Shown: positions 1 to 11,095 of the stretch, piece by piece
How the letters are laid out: every line of letters begins with the position of its first letter
How positions within the stretch are numbered: the first letter of the stretch is position 1
Source of the DNA: Mycoplasma sp. CSL7475-4
GTDB taxonomy: Bacteria > Bacillota_I > Bacilli_A > Mycoplasmatales > Metamycoplasmataceae
Assembly: GCF_024834065.1 (NCBI RefSeq)
Contig: NZ_JANUYA010000003.1
Coordinates: 1 to 64,000, forward strand
Length of the DNA stretch: 64,000 bases
Direction of reading: 5' to 3'
Position numbers and translations under genes: made by a program
The notes under the pieces: model-generated
Seen by the model: only the letters and a program-made list of their open reading frames with translations
What the model was told of the DNA's origin: nothing
Database searches by the model: none

Positions 1-54
1 GAAATTCTTAAATTATTATCTAAAACTTATCAGGAATTAATTAATAAAATTTAA
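1..54 (+). CDS. C-terminal end of an unidentified protein (partial)
   Basis: Frame 1 is open from the window edge and ends at TAA (52-54), giving 17 residues that end in ELINKI. Too short to identify. A small hairpin (about 56-77) and a terminator at 123-162 follow, which fits the end of a plus-strand gene. Confidence 0.5.
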   Translation, partial: EILKLLSKTYQELINKI

Positions 55-122
55 AATGTGCTTTAAAAAAAGCACAATACTAGACAATAAAATTCTACAT
101 TTAAATCACAAATGTATAAAAC

Positions 123-162
123 AAAAAAAGCCCGTTTTTATTTTTTAAAAAAGGCTTTTTTT
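123..162. terminator. Bidirectional rho-independent terminator
   Basis: A-run plus GCC at 123-132 pairs with GGC plus a T-run at 153-162. The stem is A/T at the base and G/C at the tip, with U-runs on both strands. It would end the plus-strand gene at the window edge and the minus-strand tRNA pair. Confidence 0.75.
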
Positions 163-203
163 GTTTCTTAACTCACAATAAAAAAATCACCTAGATGGTG
201 ATA

Positions 204-278
204 TGGTTGCCCCAGTTAGATTCGAACTAACGCATGTCGGTACCAAAAACCGATGCCTTACCGCTTGGCTATGGGGCA
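204..278 (-). tRNA. tRNA-Gln (UUG)
   Basis: The minus strand folds into a cloverleaf: acceptor TGCCCCA paired with TGGGGCA, D arm GCC/GGC, anticodon stem TCGGT/ACCGA around loop TTTTGGT (anticodon TTG), T loop TTCGAAT, and an encoded CCA at 206-204. It lies 3 bp from tRNA-Tyr, so the two are probably co-transcribed. Confidence 0.95.
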
Positions 279-281
279 AAA

Positions 282-365
282 TGGTGGAGGGGGAGGGATT
301 CGAACCCCCGAACCGTTAGGAAGTGGGTTACAGCCACCCGCGTTTGGCCGCTTCGCTACCCCTCC
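282..365 (-). tRNA. tRNA-Tyr (GUA)
   Basis: The minus strand starts GGAGGGG and ends CCCCTCC plus A plus an encoded CCA. The anticodon loop carries GTA, and a long class II variable arm lies between anticodon and T arms, as in bacterial tRNA-Tyr. Upstream gene of the tRNA-Tyr/tRNA-Gln pair. Confidence 0.95.
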
Positions 366-549
366 ATTTGCTAAAATAGCATAACTATTATAATATAAAA
401 ATTAAGTTTGCAAATATTTTTTTAAATTTTATTTTGTGCTTAAAAAAGAATAAGTTTGGTAAAAACTTATCTCTATTAAAAGAGATTATTTTACTGAACA
501 GAAGTATTTAATAATATAATATAAATATATTTATTATAAGGGGCAAGTT

Positions 550-1521
550 ATGAAATTTGAGAACACATTATTATTTGCAATGCCAAATACTGAACTTCTT
601 ACACAAAAAATTGCGAAAAAACTAAATATGCATGTTTCACCTGTTGAAAAAACTGTGTTTGCTGACGGTGAAAGAATGTTAGTTAGTACTGAAGCAGTAA
701 GAAGTAAAGATGTTTATATTATTGCATCAACATCAAGACCAGTAAATGATAATTATGTTGATTTATTATTGTTTATTGATTCATTAAAAAGGGCTAGTGC
801 TAAATCAATCACAGTAGCCTTAACATATTACGGATATGCACGCCAAGATCGTAAAGTGAGTGGCAGACAACCAATAGGGGCAAAATTATTTGCTGAGTTA
901 ATTCAAACAGCAGGAGCTACAAAAATTATTGCCGTTGACTTACACAACCCAGCTATCCAAGGTTTTTTTGATATTCCAATTGATGATTTAAGAGGGGCTT
1001 ATCCTATAGCTAAAGCTGTTAAAAGTTTAAATGAACCTTTCACAGTAGTTTCACCAGACCACGGCGGAACTATCAGAGCCAGAAGACTGGCGGAATTGAT
1101 TAGTGATTCAGTAAAAATTAGTATTATTGATAAACGAAGAGTAGGAACTAATCAAACTGAAGTTATGGGCTTGATCGGTTCTGTTGAAAACGAAAATGCT
1201 GTTATTATCGATGATATTATTGACACTGGTGGCACAATCATCAAAGCAGTTAATACATTGAAAGAACACGGGGCTAAAAAGATTGTTGTTGCTGCAACTC
1301 ATGGTATTTTCACACGTGGATTTGAAATTTTTCAAGACAACCCTAATGTATCTAAGGTTATCATAACCGATTCGATAGATAATTCGGAGTTAGCTTCTAA
1401 ATTTGACAAATTACAAATTATTAGTCTAGATGATTTTCTAGCTGGCGTAATTTCAGCATCAATAACTGGTAGTTCAGTTACTGAATTATATGAACAAATA
1501 ACAGAAGAAATTCACAAGTAA
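550..1521 (+). CDS. prs: Ribose-phosphate pyrophosphokinase
   Basis: Makes PRPP from ribose 5-phosphate and ATP in the cytoplasm, feeding nucleotide salvage and NAD synthesis. 323 residues, the usual length. Visible hallmarks are FADGERMLV near the N terminus (PRPP synthetase family), VVSPDHGGTIRARRLA in the middle and the PRPP-binding loop AVIIDDIIDTGGTI near residue 220. The start at 550 follows an AAGGGG ribosome-binding site, and a TATAAT-like box lies at about 514-519. The TAA stop overlaps the next ATG by one base, so prs and rsmG are translationally coupled. Confidence 0.96.
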   Translation: MKFENTLLFAMPNTELLTQKIAKKLNMHVSPVEKTVFADGERMLVSTEAVRSKDVYIIASTSRPVNDNYVDLLLFIDSLKRASAKSITVALTYYGYARQDRKVSGRQPIGAKLFAELIQTAGATKIIAVDLHNPAIQGFFDIPIDDLRGAYPIAKAVKSLNEPFTVVSPDHGGTIRARRLAELISDSVKISIIDKRRVGTNQTEVMGLIGSVENENAVIIDDIIDTGGTIIKAVNTLKEHGAKKIVVAATHGIFTRGFEIFQDNPNVSKVIITDSIDNSELASKFDKLQIISLDDFLAGVISASITGSSVTELYEQITEEIHK

Positions 1522-2165
1522 TGAACGAAAAGACTCAAAAATACATTAATATAATTCACGAATTTAATCAGCATAAGAATATTACTGGTTTCAAGAGTAT
1601 TGATGAATTAAAAAATCAAGGCGTTCTAGACTCAATAAAAGTGATGGATGTAGCTCACGAAATTGGTTTTGATTACACAAACAAACATGTTGCTGATATA
1701 GGGGCAGGGGCTGGTTTTCCTTCTTTGCCACATCTTTTGGAAAATAACAATTATTATTTAACTATTATTGAAGGAATGCAAAGTCGTTGTGAATTTTTAG
1801 AAAGCGTAAAAAATCAATTAAATGTTGAAAATTTCACAATCATTAACGCACGTGCGGAAAATACGAAAGAATACGCAAGGCAATTTGACTTAGTTACTGC
1901 TCGTGCTGTTTCTAGTGTAAAAAACATGTATATGTTAACCCACCATTTATTGAAAGACAACGGTTACCTATATCTGCCCAAAGGTAAGAAATTTTCTGAT
2001 GAATTAAATGAATTTTTTAATAAATTTCCGGACGAAAAAGAAAATACATTTGTTCTTAAATATACCAATTCATTAAATGAAGATTCATTTGTAGTGGTTA
2101 TTAAAAAAGTTTTACCAACTCCTAAAAAATGACCTCTAAGTTGAAAACAAATTAAGGATTATTAA
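1521..2165 (+). CDS. rsmG: 16S rRNA (guanine-527-N7)-methyltransferase RsmG
   Basis: SAM-dependent methyltransferase that modifies G527 of 16S rRNA. The glycine-rich SAM loop VADIGAGAGFPSLPHLL lies at residues 54-70, and an RsmG-type TARAVSS segment follows near residue 130. With UGA as Trp it runs past the first TGA (2130) and a second TGA to TAA at 2163, giving 214 residues, normal for a mollicute RsmG. The start codon shares one base with the prs stop. Loss of RsmG commonly gives low-level streptomycin resistance in other bacteria. Confidence 0.93.
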
Positions 2166-2499
2166 AAAACCTATCAACTATTAAACTAGGACAAAAAAAA
2201 TTAGACCCGAACCTTACAATTCAGGTCTAATTTTTTTTGTCCTAGTTTATCAGTTAAAATCAATGATATTTTTTTCTGTTAATTAGCATCCTCATCAATT
2301 TAATAACCAAAATTATAACACTGTTTTACGCACGGATTTTAGCCTCTCTAAAAACGAGGGTGAATTTAAATATCAGGTATGTAATTTTTCACATAATGAA
2401 TATCACGAAATTTCACGAATTTTAATTCGAACGCGAGAATAACTAAACAAAGAATTCTTAAAATTACTAAAAACCTACCAATGATCGATAGGTAATAAA
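2166..2499. other. Intergenic stretch with two hairpins, no gene
   Basis: Between rsmG and the end of lipoprotein A. It holds the palindrome at 2182-2249 and a weaker hairpin at about 2474-2493 (ACCTA paired with TAGGT), just downstream of the minus-strand lipoprotein A stop. No coding potential is seen in the rest. Confidence 0.6.
2182..2249. terminator. 26-bp perfect inverted repeat; terminator and possible fused IS ends
   Basis: Bases 2182-2207 are the exact reverse complement of 2224-2249, around a 16-nt spacer. Each arm carries an 8-base A or T run, so the RNA hairpin could terminate transcription from either side. It sits just after rsmG and downstream of lipoprotein A. The outer 12 bases recur once more at about 7286-7297, next to IS debris. 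Confidence 0.75.
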
Positions 2500-5400
2500 T
2501 TAGTTTTCATGCATTATGTTATTTATAATATTCTGAACTTTTTCTTGCGCTTCTAGAACGGTAATATTATCCAAATTATCAAAAAATAATCAATAATTAT
2601 AAGCGAAACCGTTATATTCTCTTTCGGTTAAATTTGAATATTGCTCACGAGTATGTGAATTTAATTTGGACTTAATTTTATTAATATAAGAAGTTGAAAT
2701 ATTTGACTCAATATCAAATTGTCTTGCGACTTTAATTAATCAATTGCCTGACTTAAATGTAAATGCTAGTTCGCGATTTCGTGTCGCTGGATATTCAATT
2801 TTCCCTTCGCCAGAAGTTTCACGACGAGTTCGACGTGGAACTTTTGAAAATTGGTATTTAGTTTTGATACTTTCTTGCTCGCCAACTCTAAATTCGCCTT
2901 CGCCTTCTCAATTTGTATCTTTTGGTATTTCGGTAAATTTCACATCAACCAATTTCAAGTCATTTAATTGAAATTTATCAATAATCGAATTTGTATGGGC
3001 TGTTAAAAATGAGTCAAACTCTTTTGCTATCTGTTTTTCATCTAATGTAGTTCAAATTACAAATTTTTGTTCTTTTGAAAACTCTGGATAAATAGCATCT
3101 AAAAAAGATTCTTTAAATATAGGATTGAAGTATTCTATATGTTTGTTGAGTGAAAAGTCTAATATTTTCGCAATGATATTTTGACTAAAATCATCGTTTT
3201 CACCTAAATGCGAATAGATTAATTCTTTATTATTCGGATTGGTGTATAGATCTATTAATTGTACTTTAACTCAAGGATCTAAATTATATGGCATATTAGT
3301 TTTGTCTTTAAAATCCTGTTTTTTTGCATCAAAATAAGCTTTTATTTTTTCTTTTATTAGATTTAATTGTTGATCGTTATCAGCGAATGTAGGTGTTAAA
3401 TATTCTTCAATAAGCTGTTGCTCATACGCTTCTTGACCGCCACTGTCATATCTAATATTTATACTGCCTGAGTAGTCAAAAGGCACTAGGTTACTATCCA
3501 ATTCATTATTTGATGAATCCATTATTTTAAATCACTCTGGATGAGTTTTTAGATTAGATTTTTTAAATTTGTATTCAAATTTTTCCTCGAAAAATCTAAC
3601 CATTTTATCCATTGAATCGGATAAAACAGTTATGTCAAAATTATAGTTAATATATCCAATAGGAAAATATGTATTATTGACTTTATTTATTAGTTTGTAA
3701 TTATCTTTCGGGATTGAATAAGTGCCTCAATGTTGCTGCTCTAAATATTCGCCGACGTGTTCTTGGAAAATTCGATCATATAAACCTTCTTTATTAGCGT
3801 TGGGATCAACATTTGACCCTAATAAATCTTCTAATGTGTATTCACTTTGATCAAAATCTAATTCAAGTGTTGCCAACGCGAGTCTCAAACGTTCATATCT
3901 TTTTGAAGAAAATTTTCTTAATATTGACGAAAATTCAACATATGGCGGCATTAATGATTGATATTTATTTCATTTTTCGTTTAGGTATTTGGCAACTACT
4001 TCATTTAAGTATAAAGGTATAGAGCCTTGCGGTATATTGTTCGATCCTGCCATTCGTTCTTTAATAATTCCATCGAAATATACTTCCTTATTTGTGTTAA
4101 CATTTATATATCCAACTTGAATGTGCGGTAATAATGAAGGATTTAAAAATGCTTGTTTATAAACCTCGTCTTCCTCTTCTTCAGTTTTGGCTTTTCCGAA
4201 TTGTAATCAATTATTAGATTTATTTTCGTATTCAATTCTTTCTAAAATAACCTCGCCCTTTATTTTTGCCAATTCCGCTATTCCCAGTTGTAATCTAACA
4301 TATTCCAAACCACTATTTTTCTTGTATGAATATAGTTTTTTGGCATCGGTATTGTTTCCGTTGTAACCGTCCATATCAACGGCACGCTCATTATAAATAG
4401 TACTTTGATTTTGCACATCAATTCTTTTAGGGAATTTTGATGGCAACCCATCTTTACCGTCCAAAAAGAACTCATCTGCAGCTTTTGTATCCGATTCAGT
4501 ATCGATAACAAAAGGCTTAACGTTTCAGAAATTGTTTTTTAATTGTTGATAAACATCTTTAAAACGCTCTACTAAGTCTGTTTTTTCTGGATTACTCAAA
4601 TACAATGAGTAAACAAACTCATAAACTTCATCTGGTACTTGTTTATAACCATTAACTAGCAGAATTCTTGTTAAATAAAAGAGAATATTTTCCCATGAAT
4701 AATCTTTCAAAGGCCGCGAAAAATTATAATTTTTCAGTGATGAATATAATCTTTTAAGAAAAATTTTGGCGTGTGGCGTAAATAATGCCTTGTGTTCGGG
4801 GGAACCCGATAACAACATATTAAAATATTCTTTCATAGTTCTCGGATTTTCGGTTGCGAGAAATGAATTAGGTGATTTTTGTGTAATTTCATTAATTATA
4901 TTTAGAAGCGGTTTTACATAGTAATCAATTTCATTAAGATTTTCTTTTTGTCTTTCTTCTTCATATTTAGATAATAAAGCCAATACTGACTCCTTCAGAT
5001 TTAATGTACCGTTAAGATTTGAATTATAATTTAGCAAACCAAATATATTTTTGTCCTTACTGTTTGCATCATATCTGGGTAAAAATAAAAAATCGATTGC
5101 TTTATCATTCTCTAAATCTAAATCAAAATCTTTAAAAATATTTAATGTTATTTTTTGATCCATTTCAGGTCCAAAAAACATACCGTTTAAATAATAAAGT
5201 GAACTTGACTTAATGTCGGGCAGTTTCGCAATTTGTTTTGTAATAATTTCGTTAGTAGGCGAAGGCTCTTTTTTAGAATTTTCTAATTCAATTTCTTGAA
5301 TTTTATCTCGTAATATTTCTAAAGCGATTGTATCTACATTTTCAAATTCATTACTCAAAATTTCAATATTTTTCAGTGCACTTTGCTTATACTCCCGTTT

Positions 5401-5661
5401 TTGATCTTGTGTGATTGAATTTAAGTGTTGATTAACCATATCGTAAGCATTTTGGGCAATATCTACATAGCGCTCATATTCAAAATCTTTTTGTTTCATC
5501 AAGTTTTCATTAACTTTTTTCAGGTTTTCAATTTCATTGATAATCCTTGAATTGGCTTGAGGTTTGATGATTGAACACGCAGCAACAGCCATGGTTGTAA
5601 TCACTCCTGCTGCAAATGCTACAGTGTTAGTCAAAATCAATGTTATTCTTTTTTTGTTCAT
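2500..5661 (-). CDS. Large surface lipoprotein A, paralogous family, function unknown
   Basis: 1,053 residues with a lipoprotein signal peptide: MNKKR, a hydrophobic stretch and lipobox VAAC at residues 26-29. A charged, helix-prone stretch (about 30-130) follows, then segments shared with the three paralogs: LTPHAKIFLKRL, IDTESD, DGKDGLPSKFPKR, EYVRLQLG, LLPHIQVGYI, RYERLRLALATLEL, LTPTFAD. About 200 C-terminal residues, beyond residue 850, are absent from paralogs B, C and D. The start follows GAGGAGAAAT; an in-frame ATG ten codons upstream has no ribosome-binding site. Several TGA codons are read as Trp. I do not recognise the fold and see no protease motif. Placement beside a MIP-type protease suggests an exposed host-interaction protein (inference). 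Confidence 0.85.
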
Positions 5662-5691
5662 ATTTCTCCTCAACAATTTTATAGTAATCAT

Positions 5692-5697
5692 ATTATA
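5692..5697 (-). promoter_or_regulatory. -10 box of lipoprotein A
   Basis: The minus strand reads TATAAT here, about 30 bases before the ATG at 5661. The same box with the same flank (TTAGTATAAT) precedes lipoproteins B (10338-10343) and C (13393-13398), so the paralogs share a promoter design. Confidence 0.5.
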
Positions 5698-5747
5698 CTA
5701 ATGTTTTGTGCATATATTTTGACCTACATAGTAAAAAAATTAATATA

Positions 5748-7283
5748 TGAAATAAAAAACAAAAGTTCCAATTTTTAATAAAGTATTAACGTAATGAAAA
5801 AAGCAATTACGAAATTAACAAGAGATATCAATTGGAATATATAAAAAACAATCCAAAAGCAACAGCCAGAACATTATCACTGGCGTTAAATATTTCAACA
5901 AAAACTATTTATAATCTTAGAAAACAATTAGCAAATGATAATGAAATAACAATTACACATAAAAATTCAAGAAACTAATATTCAAGAAAAATTAGCATTA
6001 GTCAAATCGATTGAATAATCGAACACTATTATTCGATTTTAAAGCAAATATACAAGGATAAATATTTAAATTTTTATCTAAATTTAAGATATTTTTACCA
6101 GTATGAACTGCCTGAAAACTTAAGAACAATATGACATATGCAAGTATGATTAAGAATTTAAAAGCACGTGGATTTTATACATATGGAATGAGTAAAAACG
6201 GTAAAAAAGAAACTCGGAAAAACTTAGCAAATTTATCTAAAAAAGATGATTCAAAGACAATCGTGTTTATTAATAAAATTTCGAAAGAATTAGACAAAAA
6301 CATTGCTTTTGTTTCAAGAAAAAATAAAGGAGCACATTTGAGTCTGGGAGAGATAGTTGAAATAGATGCAACCGAACATTGATGAAATTGCGATAACAAG
6401 TTTCACATATATGTTGCTGTTGATCAAGCGACGGGGATTATATTAGCTTTGCACGCCGAAAAAGAAGAGACTAATCAAGGTTACATGATTTTACTTGAAG
6501 ATTTATTTTCGAAATGAGGTTTTCCAGTCTTAATAAGAACTGATAAAAGAAGAACTTTTTACGGAAATGAAGCGAAAAACACACCTTTTGTAGAAAATAT
6601 GAGTAAAAAGAACATAAAAGTTGAATCTTCTAACGTGGCTATATTTAAGCGTCTTGTTGAGCGCACTAACGACGCAATACAACGATTTTTCCCTATCCAT
6701 TTTAAAAATTTAGGTATTAAAGCAATAACGGTTTTAACAAAAACAAGGAAGTTTTAATCAACGATTTTCATCAATGAAACAATAAATTTACGCTCATAAA
6801 CAAAATATTTTTAGGACATGCGACACTTCGAAAAACGAACACAAAGTCTATCTAGAAATTAAAAGAAAAGCTTATGCTTCGACATTTCAGTATCAAAATC
6901 AGTATTATGTTGCCGTGAATGAAAAAGGACAAAAATTGAAAATTTGACCCGATGATGATGCACGAATAATGATAGATAGTAAAGGCGAAATTAAAATAAG
7001 CATCAACAACATTATTTTTAACACTTTAATACTAAAAGGTGATGAGTTAAATGATTTTCAAAAATTTTGCTTACAGTACAAAATATCATCTACCGAGATG
7101 CTTTCAAAACCTATGTATAAACTCTACAAAAACGCAGAATATTTGCAATTATTTTATGTAACGTGATACACAAATTAGAAGAGAAAAACTACGATTTAAA
7201 TCCACTAATGCAACACACTTATGAAGTGAGTATTGAAATCTATAAAGAAATGTAAAAGATTTTCGAAGAAATAAAAAGAATGG
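5748..7283 (+). mobile_element. Decayed insertion sequence with DDE transposase
   Basis: The left end is a 21-bp sequence (5748-5768, beginning TGAAATAAAAAACAAAAG) identical to both arms of the palindrome at 40136-40201, so it is probably the terminal inverted repeat. A broken transposase follows at 5794-7178. The matching right end is missing. A 12-base match to the palindrome arm at 2182-2249 appears at 7286-7297 instead, as if another element or a deletion removed it. Further frame-shifted coding (about 7163-7254) may be the last part of the transposase. The element sits between lipoprotein A and a truncated paralog. Confidence 0.65.
5794..7178 (+). pseudogene. Transposase of DDE (rve-like) type, multiple frameshifts
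   Basis: Coding is split over frames. The N-terminal part (5794 to about 5980) holds a helix-turn-helix-like stretch, ATARTLSLALNISTKTIYNL. The core at 6131-6757 has EIVEIDATEHWW (first Asp), VLIRTDKRRTFYG (second Asp) and LVERTNDAIQRFFP (Glu), a plausible DDE triad. The end at 6969-7178 is back in another frame. The shifts near 5830, 6125 and 6755-6900 make it non-functional. The spacing and the TDxRxxF and xxVERxNxxIQ motifs resemble transposases of the ISNCY/IS1202 type more than IS30 or IS3. The family assignment is from memory of motifs only. Confidence 0.75.
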
Positions 7284-7299
7284 CTTGTCCTAGTTTAGA

Positions 7300-7659
7300 A
7301 TGCGTTTTTCTGTTTTTTTAATTTAATATCATTAATCTTATTTGTCAATTTGTTTAATTCAGTTTTATAATTTTTTGGAAATTCACTTGTTATCATTTCT
7401 ATATTCTCAAGAGCGGTTTCTTTATATTCACGCTTTTTATTTTCGCTAATTGAGTCTAAATTGTTTGCGAATTTATTATATGTTTTTTTAGCAAGATCAA
7501 CATATTCTTTATATTCGCTATTTTTTCGGTTTAATAAATCATTGTTTATTTTTCTTTAAAAGCGTTGAATCGAACATGCGGCAACCGCTATCGATGTAAC
7601 GATTCCGCCAGTAAACGCAGTGGTGTTTGTAGAACAAGAATCGCTTTTTTCTTATTCAT
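7300..7659 (-). pseudogene. Truncated N-terminal fragment of a fifth lipoprotein paralog
   Basis: The minus strand starts at 7659 after GGAGGATAT with MNKKKAILVL, like paralogs A to D. A small indel in the signal peptide (near 7630) then throws it out of frame. In the restored frame it reads VAACSI-like and coiled-coil sequence with ENIEMI and NDIK motifs, as in the first ~110 residues of A to D. It stops at the IS debris at about 7300. It was presumably a full paralog cut off by the element. Confidence 0.75.
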
Positions 7660-7751
7660 ATATCCTCCTTTTTTATTAACCGTAATTAGAATATTTTATT
7701 ATTCTATATCCTAAAAACTCATATTAGATTGTGTATGAAAATTTAGCTTTG

Positions 7752-10301
7752 TTATCTAGCAAAGTATTGAGTTTGTTTATTGAATGATACATCGAATATT
7801 TGGGCGATGATGTTTTTGCTAAAGTCATCATCCTCTCCTAAGTTTGAATATATTATGTCTTTATTGTTCGGATTTGTATATAAGTCAATTAACTGTGTTT
7901 TTACTCACTTATCTAAGTTATATTCATGGTGTGTATTTTGTATAAATTCTTCTTTTTTCAGTTCAAGATAAGCATTTAGTTTAGATTTTATTAATCTTAA
8001 TTGTGCTTCATTTTCCGAAAAAGTCGGCGTTAAATATTCTTCGTTAAGTTGATCACGAAAGACTTGTTTACCTTCGCCATCGTTTATTATTAAATGTTCA
8101 AAATAATCAAAAGGTTCTAATTTATTATCTATAGTTTTGTAGCCATCCAATCCTTTTAAAGTAAATCACTCAGGATGGATTCTTAAATTATCTTTTTTAA
8201 ATTTGTACTCAAATTTTTGTTCAAAAAAAGTAATCATGTTATCCATAGCATTCGTTATCATTTTTTTATTGTGACGATACGAATAATTATAATAGTCGAT
8301 TTTGCCATTGCTTTGAGATCTAAGTTCAAAATTGTTTTCTGGTATTGAATATACTCCTCAGTGATCTTGTTCTTGGTATTGACCAACGTGTTCTAGAAAA
8401 ATTTGATTATACAAACCAATTTTGTCTGAATTTGCTTTCACGCTTGACCCTAATAAGTCTGCCAAGGTATACTCGCTTTGGTCGAAATCCAATTCTAATG
8501 TTGCTAATGCTAATCTAAGACGTTCATAACGCTCTGATGACAATTTTCTTAGTGGCGAATTAAAGACAACATGTGGCGGCATCAACGATTGATATTTATC
8601 TCATTTTTCATTCAAGTATTTTGATATTACGTCCTTCAAAAGCAAAGGATTTGCGTTTTCTGGAATGGTTTTATTTTTACTCATATCACTTTTAATGATG
8701 CCGTCAAAATATATTTTCTCATTTGTATAGGGATCAATGTATCCCACTTGAATGTCAGGCAACATTGAAGGGTAGAAAAATGCTTGTTTAAATATTTCTT
8801 CTTTTTCTTCATCATTTACAGCGTTATTAAGATTTACGAAAGAGTCATAGTCATGTTCATAATCATGTCTGTTTTGAATTACTTTATTTTTTATTTTTGC
8901 TAGTTCAGCGGTTCCTAACTGCAATCTAACATATTCCAATCCAGAATTTTTTCCGTAAGAATATAAATTCGATGATTCGGAATGTGGGCCATTGGCCTCT
9001 TGGGAGTAAGTTATAACAGCAACCGTATGATATCTTGTATCAGAATTTTGTATGTCATCTCTATTTGGATATTTTGAAGCTATACCTTCCTTGCCATCTA
9101 AAATATGTACTCGTGCATCACTTGTGTTTGCGTCAAATACGGTATGTTGATCCGATTCTGTATCAATATGAAATGGTTTGACATCTCAAAAATTTTCTTT
9201 TAATTGTAGATAAACATCCTTGAAGCGATCTACTAAATCTGTCTTATTAATGTTGCTTAAAAATAAAGAATATGCAGACTCATTTAATTTATCTGGGCCT
9301 CAATGTCTGTAACCATTAACAATGACTGTTCATCTTAGATAATTTGTAATATAATATCATGCAAAGTTATCTATTTTTCGAGCATGATTGTATTCCTTTA
9401 AAGAAAAATACAATCTTTTAAGGAATATTTTGGCATGCGGTGTCAGTAGTATTTTATGTTCTTTTTGATTTGATATTAAAAATTCAAGGTACGTTATCGG
9501 ATACTGAAAATTATCTATATTATCTCTTTTCGTGATGGCGAATATTAGTTCCGCTGTAGGTTTAACATAATAATCTACTTCACTCAAGTTTTGTTCTTTT
9601 CTCTCATTTTCGTAGTTATCTAACAATCATTGTATAGACTCTTTAAGAATAAGTCTTCCATTGTAAGCTGAATTATAGTTATACAAACCTGAATCAGTCG
9701 CATTTTTTATAAAATCATTCATATTGTAAAGAAAATCAATTGCAGCCGCATCGCTTAAATCTAAATTAAAATCTTCTACCACTTTAGAATTGATTTTTGG
9801 AGCAACATATGGCTCAAATAAATCGCCACCCGCAAGGTATAATGAAGACGATTTTATGTTTGGTAATTCAACTATTTTTTTATTGATTGATTTTTCAGTG
9901 GGTTTAACTTCTATTTTCTTAACTGTTATTTTTATTTTTTGAATCTTAGTTTTTAAGTCTTCTAATTTAGTTTTATTAACATTTTTGAACTCTCTATTCA
10001 AAATTTCAATATTTTTCAGTGCGTTTTCTTTATAATCGCTTTTTTGTTTTTCATTAGCAGATCCAGAGTTTTCAATAAACGTATCATACGCTTTTTTAGC
10101 AATGTCCAAATATTGGTCATATTCATATTTTTTTTGATGTCCTAGATCATTATTAATCTTTCTTAGATTTTCAATTTGTGCTTCTAAATTTGACTTAGTA
10201 AGTCTTTGGATAGAACATGCAGCCACGGCCATAGTTGTTATAACTCCACCGGTAAAAGCTGTAGTGTTAGTCAAAATTAAAATTAATTTTTTCTTAACCA
10301 T
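7752..10301 (-). CDS. Large surface lipoprotein B, paralogous family, function unknown
   Basis: 849 residues; start MVKKKLILIL after GAGGAGATAAT, lipobox VAAC at residues 26-29, then a charged coiled-coil-like stretch to about residue 130. Shared family blocks follow in the same order as in A (LTPHAKIFLKRL, IDTESD, DGKEGIASKYPNR, EYVRLQLG, RYERLRLALATLEL, EYLTPTFSE). It ends NKQTQYFAR at TAA 7752-7754, the point where A continues for another 200 residues. The first ~70 codons are almost base-identical to those of C, being part of the direct repeat at 10090-11095. Function not recognised; probably anchored to the outer face of the membrane. Confidence 0.85.
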
Positions 10302-11095
10302 ATTATCTCCTCATAAACTATAATATTTTCAATATTTATTATACTAATGGCGTCAAATATGGTTTAAATAGACTTTATAATAGACGCAATTTTTGTCATA
10401 AATGTGAAAAATTTCACTAAATAATCAATGTCGTAAATGTAATATTTTGTGCATTCTAGACCCGTGAATCCTGTTTTTTTATTGAGAAATAGACAATGTT
10501 AATGTATATTAAAACAATACCAAATCTTAGTGATTCGGTATTGTTATTTTTATTCAGTTTAAGAATCAACTTTAGCTACTGGGTATTTAATTATTTCCTT
10601 TCAAAACCATAAACAGCTATTTTATCATCAATAACTGAATGATTTAATATCTTTATTTCATTGCTTGATTAATGTGAGTTTTAGGCAAAGAACCATTACT
10701 AAATAACGACATTAAATTAGATATTTTGTTATTTAAAACTATAATAATTTCTTTAAATTTATTGATTTTTGACTGTTTTTCAATATTCAATTTGTTTTTT
10801 AAATGAAACATTGAATATTTGAGCTATTATATTCTCTTCGAAGTTGTCACCTTCATTTATGTGAGAATATATTAATTCCTTATTATTTGGATTGGTATAT
10901 AGGTCAACCAATTGAACTCTTACTCAACTGTCAAGATTATATTCTTTACCAGTTGTTGCTTTAAATTCCTCTTTTTTGCTTTTCAAGTAGGCATCAATTT
11001 TAGATTTTAATAGATTTAGCTGTTCATTATTTTGTGCAAAAGGAGGCGTTAGATAATGTTCAATAAGTTGTTGTTGATATAATCTATCCCCTTCA
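10090..11095. repeat. ~1-kb direct repeat, copy 1 (partner 13145-14150)
   Basis: Copy 1 spans the first ~70 codons of lipoprotein B, its promoter, the B-C intergenic region and the last ~110 codons of lipoprotein C. The copy 3,055 bp away is identical wherever I compared it, except for a C/T difference near 11011/14066. Identity ends abruptly at both edges. This is the signature of a recent tandem duplication of one lipoprotein unit. Confidence 0.9.
10302..10758. other. Intergenic region B-C: promoter, terminator and decayed coding remnant
   Basis: The B promoter (-10 at 10338-10343) is nearest to B. A hairpin at about 10525-10555 (AACAATACC paired with GGTATTGTT, T-rich on both sides) can end transcription of C. 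Between the hairpin and the C stop (10570-10758) the minus strand shows short open stretches such as KISNLMSLFSNGSLPKTHI, broken by stops: a decayed coding remnant I cannot assign. The same 457 bp recur at 13357-13813. Confidence 0.6.

Noticed and set aside
2130-2132. TGA as the end of rsmG
   Set aside because: UGA is Trp in this organism, as shown by conserved Trp at TGA in rpsG, fusA and others; the frame continues to TAA 2163.
2744-2971. 75-codon plus-strand open frame
   Set aside because: It lies antisense inside lipoprotein A, which is continuous in code 4 and matches its paralogs; no start signal.
5669-5691. Upstream ATG of lipoprotein A (MITIKLLRRN...)
   Set aside because: No ribosome-binding site and it overlaps the -10 region; the ATG at 5661 follows GAGGAGAAAT and gives a standard signal peptide.
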